Counted from the first letter of the stretch, positions 49,412-60,889 are shown. The stretch: 64,000 bases of DNA from Oscheius tipulae (GCA_037178975.1 JASJZH010000003.1:1426001-1490000); one strand, 5' to 3'. Numbers and translations: made by a program. Notes: generated by a model not told the origin, from the sequence alone.

Positions 49412-52400
49412 ATGTATATTTTCAATAAAAAGTTGTTTCCCAATCCATCTGAAGAGGTTTTAAAACTGCATTCGTACATTGTAAGTGTTTCTTTATATTT
49501 TTACGTTCTTTTCAGTTATGCTTAGCAGGGAATCGCAAAGATTGGGAGGTACTGAAAAATAAAGTCAAGTTTCCCGACCCACATGAGGATGTTCTACAAG
49601 AGCATCCGTACATTGTAAGTGTTTCTTTATATTTTTACGTTCTTTTCAGTTATGCTTAGCAGGGAATCGCAAAGATTGGGAGGTACTGAAAAATAAAGTC
49701 AAGTTTCCCGACCCACATGAGGATGTTCTACAAGAGCATCCGTACATTGTAAGTGTTTCTTTATATTTTTACGTTCTTTTCAGTTCTGCTTAGCAGTGAA
49801 TAGCGAAAATTGGGAGGAACTGAAAAATGACCCATACGACTCTGAAGTTGAGCTGTTTGTCCCACTGCTCAATCCACCAGGTAAACAGTGTGTTCACATT
49901 GGTATTAATGGAATGCAAAAGTACAGTTCAAAAAACCTTGAAGCCCTGCGAATTGTTTCGATTTTCCGGTATGACAATTAATAGATTTTCAGGTTACAGT
50001 AGAAGAGTTTAAAGCCTTATGGAAACAAGTTTGCAATGCTCAAATGTCAGACATAAAGCTGGATACAGCATCGAAATTTGGCATACAAGCCATATTGGAG
50101 ACTGCTATTGCCAGATGGATCAGGTTATCTAGTGTTCTGAAAGAAAGCTATCGGATTGTTTACTACGCAGCAGTTGTGAAGCTTGTAGAAGAAATGGTAT
50201 TTCAGTGTGTAATTTTCGCCAAAAATTTTGATCAGTCTTTGTTGAAAGACGTTGGATATTCTTATTTTCTGCGGCTGTTCGAATTGGTGGTATTTATTAG
50301 TCAATCAGCTATTGTAAGCATGCAGACGGAAATGTTCTGTTCAAATGCGAAGGATCACGAGAATACTATTCATCGTTTAAGGTTAATTGGAAACTAAAGT
50401 GAACAGAATGATTTTGAAGAAATGGATAGTAGCTGTGGACAAACTCTACACACAATATTCTGGAATTTATCTTCACATTATAAATGAATCGTGCACTAAC
50501 AGACTGCTAGCACTTCCGCAAAATGTCATCAGCTTCACTCAAGAAGAACAAAACAAGCTTCACAAGTTAACAGTTAGGAATTTTGAAAATTTGCGACTTT
50601 TATCTTTCAGAAAGAAAATCTCCGTCGTTTTCAAGTGCAAACAAGGGTAAAATCTATGCTGCAAGATTTTCTAGCATGGACTGATTATTTTCAAAAAGTG
50701 AACACTGGTGAATACCTACACTTCGGCTTGTTGGGGCCGAAAGATTACTTCTTGATCTTCCATACAACTAGGGAGTTTTTAGAGCATTTCGTAGAGATAG
50801 AACCGGTAATTTTTCTCGTAAAATCATGTTTTTAACGCTTTCAGGACGAATACAATTCAGGAAAATATGAAGAGTTCCTTTTAACCTTGTTGAAATTGGT
50901 ACCAGTTTTGCCTCTTGTTGTGCGCAACTTTTTCCCGGTAAGTGAAAGGAGTTGGTACTCTCTCTCCCCTACGCCTGGATGGCCGAGGAAGGAGTGGAGG
51001 ATGGGGTACTCGTTTATGAAAGTTTTCAGAAAATAATTCCTCAAACTGTGACTGTCGAGCTGCCACCAAATGACGATAATTGGTTGTTAAAGCGTCTTTT
51101 GTACTCATTTAAGGATCTTGGCCTCAGTTTCTATCCTTACAAGACACACGAAATTGAATCGTATATGTCTGTAATAACACTATGTTCAAACGACAATGTT
51201 GAGCGTAAGGCGTTAAATCAAGCATTAGGAAAATACTATTAAGAACAAAAATCCAAGAATCTCCTTCCGTACTTAAAACCAGTCAACAATATGAGTGGTG
51301 AAGATCTGGATCTGGTTGTTTCACGAAGCTTATATGAGTCAAGAGCAATGATTGAAACAGATACTTTTTTTAGGAAGATCTTCGAGGAGTGTTCAGAGGT
51401 TTGAATGGCTCTGATTCAACCACGGTTTAGTAGATCAAATTCTTACATGGAGAGCGGCTATACGCCCTAGCAGATCACCTGAGATTGGTTAAAGATATCA
51501 GGAAGAGTTTTCCTGCATACAGTGAAGTGAGTTGTGTCGAGTCGAAATCAGAAACTTTTATTGTAGAGAGCCTGTGAAATGTTCTGTGAAGAGACAAATA
51601 GCACTTTGGACTTTGGATCGCTGCTCATCTATTATCATGTACAATCGACAAAAAGTATCATTTTTTGATTGGTTATAGGTCCTGAAAAAGTACTTGAACA
51701 TGGAACAAGTCGAACGTTTGGAGGAAAAACTTCGACAACGTCAAGAAGCTGAACAAATCTTTCTGGAGTATTTCTATGATCCAGAACAGGTGAATTATGC
51801 AAACATCAGAAAGTGGACTGAAGTTCATCCCTATGTATTCTTTCTGTCATTTGTAAAAGTTTTTCTGGTAAATTCCGTCATTCGCCTTTGATTTTGAACA
51901 GTTCCATACCCAAATTGAGCAAAGAGAAGATCAGCTACAGTGTGTAAATCGACTGGTGGATACTCTCGAGTCCTTTCCGAAACTGAAAGAACTTCTTACT
52001 CGTCAGAGAGTCACCCCCGAGATGTACTTTCACGAGGTAACTATTGGTGGCAAGTGATTCAAGTTGATACTGTAGTTTCTCTACAAAAAACTGACGAAAT
52101 CGTCAAAGAGTGCGCCCCTGGAGCAGCTGAAGCGTATTTGCAGTAGCGAATGGGGAAATGTCCTGTCAGGTGCTAGCGTAGGCATTTTTTAATACTGTTT
52201 CACAATTCATATTACAGCAAATTCGCTTCAAAAGCTACGAAAAATCGTCTCTTACCAAAGTCAGAGAACTTTCTAGCGGCGGTCAAGCCGAAGTGGAGCT
52301 AGTCAACGCGCCTGGGCTGCCAGTACTAGTAGCCGCCAAGTTGTTCCGTGGGGTGTTGGCTACTTCTCACGGTCTGCATACAGCATTTTTGCAATTGAAG

Positions 52401-53774
52401 GATGAAATCCGTACACTCTTGACGGTGCCATTCTAACTTTTCCTGTCAGAAGTTTCAATTTAGACGCAATGCAATCCACACATTGTTTCTCTCTACGGAT
52501 ATGTAGTCGACAAGCACAGAATTCAAGGTCTGTTGATGGAATATTGCAAAGGAGGCTCCTTGGACTCAGGTAACTTGAAATATTCGCTACCTTCATCGTT
52601 TTCAGTGATTACAAGCACTGAGAACTATTCCAAATCTTCAATCATTCGCTGGAGTCTCCATGCAGCATGCGGACTAGACTTTATCCACACCAGCAACTCG
52701 CTTCATCGTGATGTGAAACCCTCCAAGTGAGCTTGTCTGTTTTTTCCTAATATCAATTTCAGCATGTTACTCGATGAATACCACCAACTTTTGAAGATCA
52801 GCGATCTTGGAATCGTAAAAATGGGGACGATTATCTCAGATGTTCTTCACTGTAATAATACCTCGGACAGCGGAACCCCTGGGTATCGCGCTCCTGAAAG
52901 CATTGACGGAAAGGTGCACTGCACTCCAAAACTCGACGTTTTTGGTCTTGGTCGCTCAATATGGAATATGATTTTCCGCTGCAATCCAAAGGAACCGCTC
53001 GATCAAAAGCTGGCTATGAAAGTGACAGTGTCTCCCACAATATGGGCGTATGTTCAGAGGTTAGCGTAATTTTTTCGAGAAAGTTTTGTAGAATGATGGC
53101 ACACGATCAGGATTCGCGTCCAACGATGGCAGAAGTTTACACCTTTTTTGAAGGACAAGAGCAACCTCTTACGCCGACAGATCGCCAAGAGGAATCGAGT
53201 CAAGAGCCTCAAGCAAAAGTCTGAGATATTTAAAAAAAAAAGTATGATTTACTTTCAGAGACTCAAATATGCCGACAATGAAGTGGAAGAATCGAAGCCT
53301 CCATTTGAAAGTATCAAAGAAATCGATGAGCAGGCTGCGGAAATAACACCAACGCCCAAAAAACTGACTCAATCGGTCCACCGACTAGGAAAGTCGGTGT
53401 GTTTTGTACAGAGACAGAGAGGCAGAGAGACAGGGAGATAGAGAGACACGATGCATAAGTTGACAATAGTTTTTTTTTCTTCATACCTCTGTCTCTGTTT
53501 CTTCATTACTTATTAAACATTTAGTTCCTCAAAAGTCACAAGATCCCCGAGCCCACAACCAACCTGCCGACTGTGGATCCACAGACACCTTATGACCAGG
53601 TTTGTTGTGAGACAGAAAAAAACCCAATTACAGAACTGCACAATGGATGAAGTAGAAGCCTTCTTCGAAATTTGTCCCGATGATGAGTACCGGTGTCGCG
53701 TACGCAACGATATCTACAAAGTTCTCGACAATTACCGAGAGCAGATGACCGAGAAGATAGTGAAGACTGCCTAA
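49412..53774 (+). CDS. Protein kinase of a local multi-copy family, copy 1 (no MSP tail)
   Basis: Twenty-three exons can be joined in one frame to about 1110 residues. The first are 49412-49480, 49516-49614, 49650-49748, 49784-49880; kinase exons are 52218-52424, 52464-52569, 52606-52726, 52763-53059, 53092-53218; the last are 53259-53396, 53525-53599, 53634-53774. The N-terminal ~700 residues are a novel helical region starting with 33-residue repeats. The kinase domain (about 735-1000) has LSSGGQAEVELV as glycine loop, VAAKLF with the lysine, DEIRTLL, MEYCKGGSLD hinge, HRDVKPSN, DLG for DFG, and GTPGYRAPE. All catalytic residues are present. The tail (from RLKYADNEVEES) ends NYREQMTEKIVKTA and is not MSP. 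Introns are mostly 32-40 nt; one of 25 nt at 50382-50406 and the join at 49881-49999 are the weakest points. The start may lie further upstream. Confidence 0.8.
49481..49783 (+). repeat. Exact tandem duplication of an exon-intron unit
   Basis: 49481-49614 and 49615-49748 are identical 134-bp units, each a 35-nt intron plus a 99-nt exon of 33 codons (LCLAGNRKDWEVLKNKVKFP...). A third identical 35-nt intron follows at 49749-49783, before a diverged exon (FCLAVNSENWEELKN). The exon before the array matches the second half of the unit. Each unit is phase 0, so copy number can change without breaking the gene. Confidence 0.95.
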
Positions 53775-54660
53775 CTACAGAGAAACACTCTTGTTTGTCC
53801 CGGTATCCCGACGTCCTATCTACGTTAACAGGAGATCGACCTGGAAAGAACACAAGCAGGTGTCATGTCATTGAAGTAGCATAAATTTCGGAAGAAAACT
53901 TTAATAGTCTTGTACCCTTAAGTTTACCACTGAAAATACCGTAATTAGAGCGAGCGAGAGAGTCCAGAAATGCAGAGAATGGCATAGATTATCTAAAATC
54001 AAAGGGGTTAAAGAGGATAATGTGATGTTTTTGGCAGTTATGACTGAATCGGTCAACCAGCAAGGGAAGCCGGTGAGTTTTGTCAAAGCACAGAGACATA
54101 GTAATCTAGTCCAAAAACTTGGCGAAAGTTAGTCCCGTCCCCCAGAAGCAGTTCTACCATTACCTGTACAGAATATAATAAAAGAAGTTGTAGCTGCTAC
54201 CGTACACTAAAATTCAAAGTCTGGTTGTAACAGTCCGAACCTCATCAAATCTCACAAGTAGCAAGTCCAAAACTTAGTTCTACTTTTGCCCCTACATATC
54301 AAAATAAACTAACTTGTTGGTAGTAGACGACCATCTGGAAGCGTTACTGACGAGAAGATCGGCTGGAACTTGTTTTGCTACTATTGCTTGACTTGCCATG
54401 GCAAGTCGAGAATAAGCTTTAAATCAATTCGGTGATCATAATCGTTTTTTGCCTACAAAAGTTTTTTTATTGCCAGAAGAATTCAGAAGCAGAAAAACAA
54501 AGGCTTTCAGAATGGCAGCAAACGGTCAGGTCGACAAGAAGAGTTGATTCAACCCAAAAAGAAGATGAATATCTTATATTTGAAGCAGAGGGATTGTACG
54601 AAAAGTTAGCCAAACTTGGTTACCGAAGGTCGGTCTTAGCAGCGACGAAGAGTTGCAGCA
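53775..54660. other. 3' flank of kinase copy 1 with degraded duplicate exon pieces
   Basis: 54040-54090 (ACTGAATCGGTCAACCAG..., then CCGGTGAGTTTTGT) repeats the end of the exon at 53259-53396 and its donor in degraded form. 54470-54660 on the + strand has an open, charged frame (KNSEAEKQRLSEWQQTV, DEYLIFEAEGLYEKLAKLGY) that looks like one or two exons cut off by the transposon at 54.66 kb. 53797-53850 has a partial match at 61.13 kb. Confidence 0.45.
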
Positions 54661-55134
54661 TCAACCAACCAACGAGGAAGAAGTCAAGGCCGAGATCTTG
54701 TGCGCCCGTTTTGAAGCAGTTAGATTCAGCCTCCAAAAATCTTCTTTGGCGATGAAGTCCAGCTCGTTTTTTCTGGCATCGTCGAAGAAACGGAGAGTTA
54801 TTCCGTCCAGAATCTCGAGAGCCTTGCTTCGGACTTCATCCAATTTCTCCTTTTCCGTGGCAGTCTTGCAGATCTTGTCCTTGAGGTAGGCCCAAACGTG
54901 CTCTATGGGGTTCAGGGTGCAATGATGTGAGGGAAGAAACAGCAATTCGATCCCACGAAGAGACGCGAGAATCTCAGCCTTGCAGATGCGCAGTGCGCGG
55001 CGACCACCTCGACTGTCTATAAACGCCGTCAGTTGATCGACAACTGTAGCCTTTGGGGCTGTTGTATCACAGGCAACGTCATACTTTCTCAAATAGGCGG
55101 CTATCTTCTCACGACTGGCGGATTTCGTCGGGAC
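54661..55134 (-). pseudogene. Fragment of a DDE transposase (second family)
   Basis: After a CTACAG acceptor-like site the minus strand reads about 157 codons, including SREKIAAYLRKYDV and the C-terminal catalytic block PSHHCTLNPIEHVWAYLKD, whose glutamate is the last acid of a DDE triad in Tc1/mariner-type (DDE_3) elements. The N-terminal two thirds are missing. It abuts the mariner remnant. Confidence 0.75.
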
Positions 55135-55334
55135 CTGTAGGTTGAAGTGTCAAAGGAAACCCAGCAAATGCATCTCTTGAGCATACCTGGAAGAGATATT
55201 TTATGAGAAAATAGTGTAGAAAACACTGGTAAGAAGGCATGAATAAGAAGAAACTAAGAGACGAGTCTACCACTCACTTTTTTTGACACCTAATGGCGTG
55301 TTTTGCAGTGAAGATGCAAAAAAGACGTTTCTAT

Positions 55335-56493
55335 TGGGTTGGTAACTAAGTCTTTTCGCTTTTTCAAATGCAAAAAAAAATTTATTGTCTTCCAAACAAC
55401 TTTTTCATTCGTTGTAATTACCATTATGATGTACCACATCTACCCATTTCACGGGTAGCTTACGGATGCCACGCTCGTAGAACACCTTGGGTTTCGATGC
55501 GAAGGAGTTTGTCAACTAGGTTTTGAGTGCGCCGTCGGAATCGAACTATCGTCCTTCAATCTCGTTGTTGAGAGTCCGGAACAGATAATATTCGAAAGAG
55601 GCAAGGTCCGGGCTATAAGGAAGATGGGATAGAATCTCCCAACCCAGGTCGTGAATCTTGGAGCGAGTGAGTTTGGCGACATGGGGGCGCGCGTTGTTCA
55701 TCTGCAGGATGACCTTCGACTTCAGCGGCCGTTTCTGACGAAGTGCAACGGTAACCTTTTCAAGTTGGTGGCTGTATATGGCGACCGTAAGGGTAGTTCC
55801 AGCATCCAGCAGTTACCAGTGCACCACTTCTACGATATCCCAGAAAACACAGAGCATAATCTTCTTTTGATGGGTGTTGGGTTTCACATCAGAACTTGGT
55901 GTCTGTCCTGGACCCACCCATTGACGCTTCCTTCGAAAGTTTATGTACGTTATCCACTTCTCATTCCCCATCGCCAGGCGTGGTAAAAAGGATTTCCTCT
56001 CATACCTGGACAGGAGAGAATGGGCGACGGACATGCGCTGCCACTTCTGGGCGTCACTGAGGTCATGCGGCAACCATGTGTCCAGTTTCTTCGTAAATCT
56101 CAATCGCTTCAAATGATGCTTCACTGCGAAATGACTAACAGACAGTGCCTCTGCTAGTTCACGGGTAGTCTGGCGATTGTTCTCGTTCACGAGCTGCAGC
56201 AGCTTCGATTCATCAAAAGTTGACCTTTGCTCATCTTCGACACTTTTGTCCCCAGACCGAAAGCGATATAGCCACAAATGGCATACCCTCGTAGACGTCG
56301 TCCCTTGGTCATAAACATCGTTGATATCAGCCGCCGTTTGGGCTCCATTCGTGCCTTTGAGGAACTCATGTCGCAGATCGTAGGATGGCAAATCATCAAT
56401 AGTCCGGATCATCAAAACGAACCGAGGATAGAGAATAAGAAGAAGGGAAGTGGTGTCTTGTATGGTGGTGGTAGAGGATTGAGTGAGCAACAC
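55335..56493 (-). mobile_element. Dead mariner element
   Basis: The transposase reads from about 56493 to 55405 on the minus strand: an N-terminal helix-turn-helix region (TTRELAEALSVSHFAVKHHL), a WLPHDLS-like linker, and a C-terminal PYSPDLASFEYYLF block. At least three in-frame stops interrupt it, and the two first catalytic aspartates are asparagine (GNEKWI and MNNARPH). The 3' terminal repeat CTATTGGGTTGGTAACTAAG starts at 55335; the 5' terminal repeat is not clear. It is inactive as a source of transposase. Confidence 0.85.
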
Positions 56494-56540
56494 GAGGTGC
56501 TATAACCAATAGCTCGTCCGTTGTCGTAAACAAGGCAGGA

Positions 56541-56999
56541 TCAAATCATACTCCAAATGGAACGCCCAAGAGCGAATATGTCCACCTTTGAAGAATATTC
56601 ATTTTCTGCTAATATTTCAGGTGACACGTAGCCAGGTGTTTCGCGTTCGGTAGTGTAGCTACTGTGAAGGTCTGTAGAAGCAATTTTGCCGAGTTTAGTA
56701 GTTCTTAGGTCGCCTATTTTCAAATGTTTGTGTTCTTCATTGAGTAGCATGCTGAACTCGTCCTGAATTGGAACATGATATTGCTCACTTTTCAGGTTTC
56801 ACGTCTCGGAGAATAATATTATTCTCATGAATGAACTGCAGTCCGGATGATGCATGGAGGCTCCAATTAATGATGGATGATTCGGTGTAGAACTGTGTTT
56901 TCAGATCTTTGATCACTGATATAGAAAGATACAGTGCAGGAATAGTGTTCGTTACCTGAGTACAAGGATCCGCCTTTTCAGAGTTCCATTAATGTGCCG
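56541..56999 (-). pseudogene. Kinase family copy 3, 3' part (pseudogene)
   Basis: Readable exons: SIINWSLHASSGLQFIHENN with RDVKPEK, and MLLNEEHKHLKIGDLRTTKL through TPGYVSPEILAENE and VDIFALGRSIWSMI, where it stops. It aligns with copies 1 and 2 across the same introns but lacks everything after the kinase helix F, being cut off near the mariner. Confidence 0.8.
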
Positions 57000-58425
57000 A
57001 CTATTTGATTATTATTTATTTACGTTTTTCAAGTCTATGTGACTAGCGTAGATCTCAAGATTTTCCATTCTTCGGCATCTCGGTGCCACCAGTCCATGCC
57101 CGCTAACTCCCGAATCTCATCTTCCCATCGTTGACGCCTCCCGCCTCTAGATCTTTTGCCTTCAAGTGGTGTCCATTCGGTAATAGTCCTGGTCCATCTG
57201 TTCCCGTTCATCTGTGTTATTTTTTCCGCCCAGGTCATCTTGAGACAGAGTATCCTCTTTCTCCAGTCCACCAACTTTGTTCTTGCTCTTATCCTTTCAT
57301 TCTGCCATCTGTCAAGAGAAGTGATTCGTAGCATTCTTCTTTCCATCCGTCTTTGGCTTACTTCGATGTATCTCTTGTCCGATTCCTTCAGTGTCCATGT
57401 TTCTGCTGCATAGAGAGCTACAGGAGTAACGCATGAATCGAAGAGTAATTTTCTTTTCTTCATGGTCAGCTGTCTGCATGTCAGGAGGTTGGAGATCTTG
57501 TTGAAGGCACCAAACGCCTGTCCCATTTTTCGTTTGACCTCTTCAGAATCGTCCAGTGGAATGGAGATCTATGATCCAAGGAAAACGAAATTATCCACAA
57601 AGTTGATATTGGATCCGTTGATGATAATTGGGGTTTTGTTCACGATGTTGGAAAGAAGTACGGTCTTTTTGGTATTAATTTCGAGTGCTCCAGTCAACTT
57701 ATGTAGCATTCTTTCCATTCCTGGTCGGCTTCTAGAGGACAGCACGATGTCGTCCGCGTATCCCAGAATATGGAGATGTTGCCCGTTGATTCTGATCCCT
57801 TCGTCTTCCCAGATGATCCTGTTGATGGCATAGCTCAGAGTGGCGTTGAAAAGTTTCGGACTGAGTACGTCTCCTTGACGTACTCAGTCCTCTTTTCACA
57901 TCTATTGGGACTCGACTGCCGTTGATCAGAAGGTATGTAGATCCGGATTGGTATAGACGTTGCAGAAGTTGGATCAGAGAAGAATGAATCCCCATCTCTG
58001 TTAGCGCGTTCCACGTAGACTGCCAGCTGATAGTGTCAAACGCTTTTTTGGAGTCGATGAATCCCAGGCATAGTTTGAGGTTGTGTTCTGAGCTTTTTTC
58101 GATGATCTCCTTGACCGAGTGTATGTTGTCCAGCGTCGAGTATCCTCTGCGAAAGCCTGTTTGCCAATTATCTGCTTGCTCTTCCAAACACGTTTCCATT
58201 CGTCGCATGAGTACTCGGGATATAACTTTGGCACATGATTGAAGCAGGCATATCGGTCGGAAGTTTGCTGGATCATCTGAGTCGCCCGATTTGTGGAGTA
58301 GAGTAACGATTGCTTCCGTGATCCCTCTGGAAACTGCTCCTCCATTCACCAAGTGATTTAGAATGTTGCAGATTATTGTTCCAGCCTCTTCCTTAGCATG
58401 GAACAGCATGGCATGGATGATTTTT
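57000..58425 (-). mobile_element. 5'-truncated LINE (non-LTR retrotransposon) inside kinase copy 3
   Basis: The reverse transcriptase reads from 58409 (GTIICNILNHLVNGG..., FRPICLLQSCAKVISRVL, GFIDSKKAFDTI) through a GYADDIVLSS catalytic box near 57755 to a C-terminal segment (SCVTPVALYAAETWTLKES, RRQRWEDEIRELAG) ending at 57035. A frameshift at the palindrome 57858-57890 and a stop near 57570 disable it. The 3' end is TAAATAAATAATAATC-like. The 5' end is missing, as usual for target-primed insertions. It splits a kinase exon between the VSLYGYIVKNH and MELxKGGSL codons. Confidence 0.88.
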
Positions 58426-59672
58426 CACAATATAACCGTACAGGGAAACAATATGTGGATGACATTGCGTCTGAAAAGTTAAATTTTAGTCAGCGACTGA
58501 CTAAGTGAGTAGTTATAACCCATGCCAAAAATTTACCTTGCGTATTTTCTGTTACGCGAATTTGCGTACAAAATTGCAAAGGGCAGAATTCAAAAATGCG
58601 TGCATAATTCCGCGTAACTGAAAGTTCGCAAGATAAAGGTTATCAAAAGCTAGAAGTAGAAAAAAAGTAAGTATGAGCCACCGACAGCAGTAATCGAATT
58701 TCTTCCTTCATTTGTCTGAATGCTTCGCCGCCGGTTATATCAGAAACACCTAAGAAGAAAAACTTGGCGACTACAGCTACTGGTAGGCCAGGAACTTTTA
58801 CAAGTCTACATCGGCCTGCCCGCCTTCCGAAAGCAGCCGAATGATAAATCAGGGATGACTATTCGTAGCTTTTGAACCCAAGTTGCTGAAAGTAGGTTAT
58901 TAAAGTTAGCTGCATAAACACATACGGCATCCCCGGTCAGAACATTTCCCCAGTCGTTGCTGCAGATACGCTTCAGCTGATCCAGTGGGATGTTTCGTTG
59001 ACGTCGTTAGCCGTGATTAGAGAACTTAGCAACAGTTTAATACAATAGTTACTGCTTGAGCCTCTCTCGTGAAAGTATTTATCGGAAGCGATTTTTTGAT
59101 TTGCTAGAAGATATTCCAGTTTCGGAAAGGACTCGAGAGTCTCCACAAGGCGATTTATACATTTCTGTTGTTCGTCTATTCGATCATTCTAGGTATGAAA
59201 CTGTTCAAATTAAAAACAACATTGGCGCAACTTGCCTGAAAAACTTTAACAAAGGCCAGAAAAAATACGTATGGAAAGTCATCAGTGCAGCTTGCGATGT
59301 GTTCATGGTCTAAGTTGTGCCGCATCGTAGAAATAGATCGCAAAAAAATGCTCCGCTTCTTGACGGTCACGCAGCTGTTTCTCCATGTTTTCTGTTTGCG
59401 TTGACGTCAGGAACTCCTTCAAATCCTGAAACCGAAAAACTATAAGACACTTTCTTTCTGTTTTTTTTTCATGATAATAGATAAGCAGTGACCCGAAGTC
59501 CAGAGTGCTATTTGTGTCTTTACAGAACATGTCACACGCTCGCTAAATAATTTTTAAAGGTAACCAGTTTTTCCGAAACTCACATCGCTGTAAGGTGGAA
59601 AAGCCTTTCTGACATCCTCGAGAAACATCGATCGGCTAGCGCGTATAGTCGCTCTCCTTGTGAGAACTTGAC
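58426..59672 (-). pseudogene. Kinase family copy 3, 5' part (pseudogene)
   Basis: Segments homologous to copies 1 and 2 follow in order: GERLYALAD, KDTNSTLDFGSLLIYYH, LRDRQEAEHFFAIYFYD, PYVFFLAFVKVF, INRLVETLESFPKLEYLL, PLDQLKRICSNDWGNVLTG, then the kinase glycine-loop region and QCHPHIVSLYGYIV. In-frame stops (after FKSYE and after AQLRP) and shifts in the DIRK-like exon show that it is dead. Confidence 0.85.
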
Positions 59673-59885
59673 CTATATCATTGTAAGTTTTGTACCAAAA
59701 GCCAGCGCACCTCTACTCTCTCTTTGAATAGTGCATTATAAAATGTAACTGGGTCAATTCTTGTGAGCTTGGCCGGAAAGTGAAAGTGAAAGGGTCGACT
59801 ATAAAGATTTTCTAGCTTTTAGCAGTAAAAAAAGCAATGATAGAAGCTAATTACTCTTGAAATGAGTAAATAAAAATGTTTTCCG

Positions 59886-59960
59886 AAGAGAGGATTCGAA
59901 CCAGAAACCAAAAGTTTTTCAGCGGAGCGCTTAGGCGCTGCACCACTTGATCACTTGCGC
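59886..59960 (-). other. tRNA-like element
   Basis: On the minus strand TGATCAAGTGGTGCAGCGCC is followed by CTGAAAA in an anticodon-loop-like place and a perfect B-box GGTTCGAATCC. It is the most complete tRNA-like sequence in the window, but the stems pair poorly. Confidence 0.45.
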
Positions 59961-60711
59961 TGAAAGAAGCACTGGATATTCAAGTCTTAGAGCGCAAATT
60001 CAGCTCAAAATCTGGAAACGGGAAAAGCTCCAGAGGACAGCAGACATCCATTCCGCAGCTGAAAATTTGGGAAACACCATCATTTTCGATGCCCTTTCGA
60101 ATGACACCTACCTCGTTTCGATATCCCGCGGGCAACTAAAACCCTTCCCTAGTAAGGTCGGATGGTGATTACCTAATATGCAATCTTGTACTAAAATCAA
60201 TTTTATGATGCTTTGCTCAGAATACTTACGCTCTATGTTGTTTTATAGTGCCGTCCCAGTGTTAACAGCGAAATATACAAGTCTAATTTCTGGAACCTTC
60301 ACATCGGTGATCTTCTTCAACAGTGATGTGAGCACAGAATTGTCATTTTTATCAATTGCAGTTTGGGGAATTATGCTCTGTTAAACGGACATTCATTTGA
60401 AGCCGATAGCGCGTCAGTACCCAAAATGACGCTCAGTACAAACAGTGTTCCAGTTGGTATGCTGTTTCGTCGGGCCCGGATAGTACTTGGATGCGGGTTT
60501 AATCCCTGCCGTTGTCTTAGGGGTTTTGCACTTTTGTATTTTTATTTTTTAAAAGTATTTTTAGACATTTTCCAGCACTCGTTAACTATTTTAGACAGTT
60601 TCCGATTTGATTCCGGTGAAATCCGTGAAGTTCCGTCCTGTTTCATTTTTCGTGACCCTGCCATCGGTAACTCGTTTTTCGGGTTTAGTGATGTTTTTTT
60701 TCCTAAACCAA

Positions 60712-60715
<4 letters not shown>

Positions 60716-60748
<33 letters not shown>
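60716..60748. repeat. (TC)n microsatellite
   Basis: About 16 uninterrupted TC dinucleotides, different from the GAGACAGA-type tracts elsewhere. Confidence 0.95.
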
Positions 60749-60751
<3 letters not shown>

Positions 60752-60889
60752 AAATTCTTGGTGCAATACTTTAGTTTGTTTGTAATTCGATTCCATCCTT
60801 CCTTGTCAAAGATTGCCCACTCCACGACACATTTTTCTCCACCATGCCGATCAAAGAAGTCAATTTCTTCTATTTCTAATTTCTCTACT
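60748..60889 (-). other. Orphan exon-like frame
   Basis: After a TTTTTAG acceptor the minus strand reads about 47 codons (VEKLEIEEIDFFDRHGGEKC, VVEWAIFDKEGWNRITNK) before the TC tract. Composition is protein-like but no partner exon or family was found. Confidence 0.3.

Noticed and set aside
49481-49783. Regular repeats with spacers, CRISPR-like at first sight
   Set aside because: The units are exons with GT-AG introns in one open frame of a eukaryotic gene.
51790-51901. A 112-nt intron in kinase copy 1
   Set aside because: The first 78 nt are conserved as protein (PYVFF.SFVKVFL) in all three copies, so the exon extends to 51867 and the intron is 34 nt.
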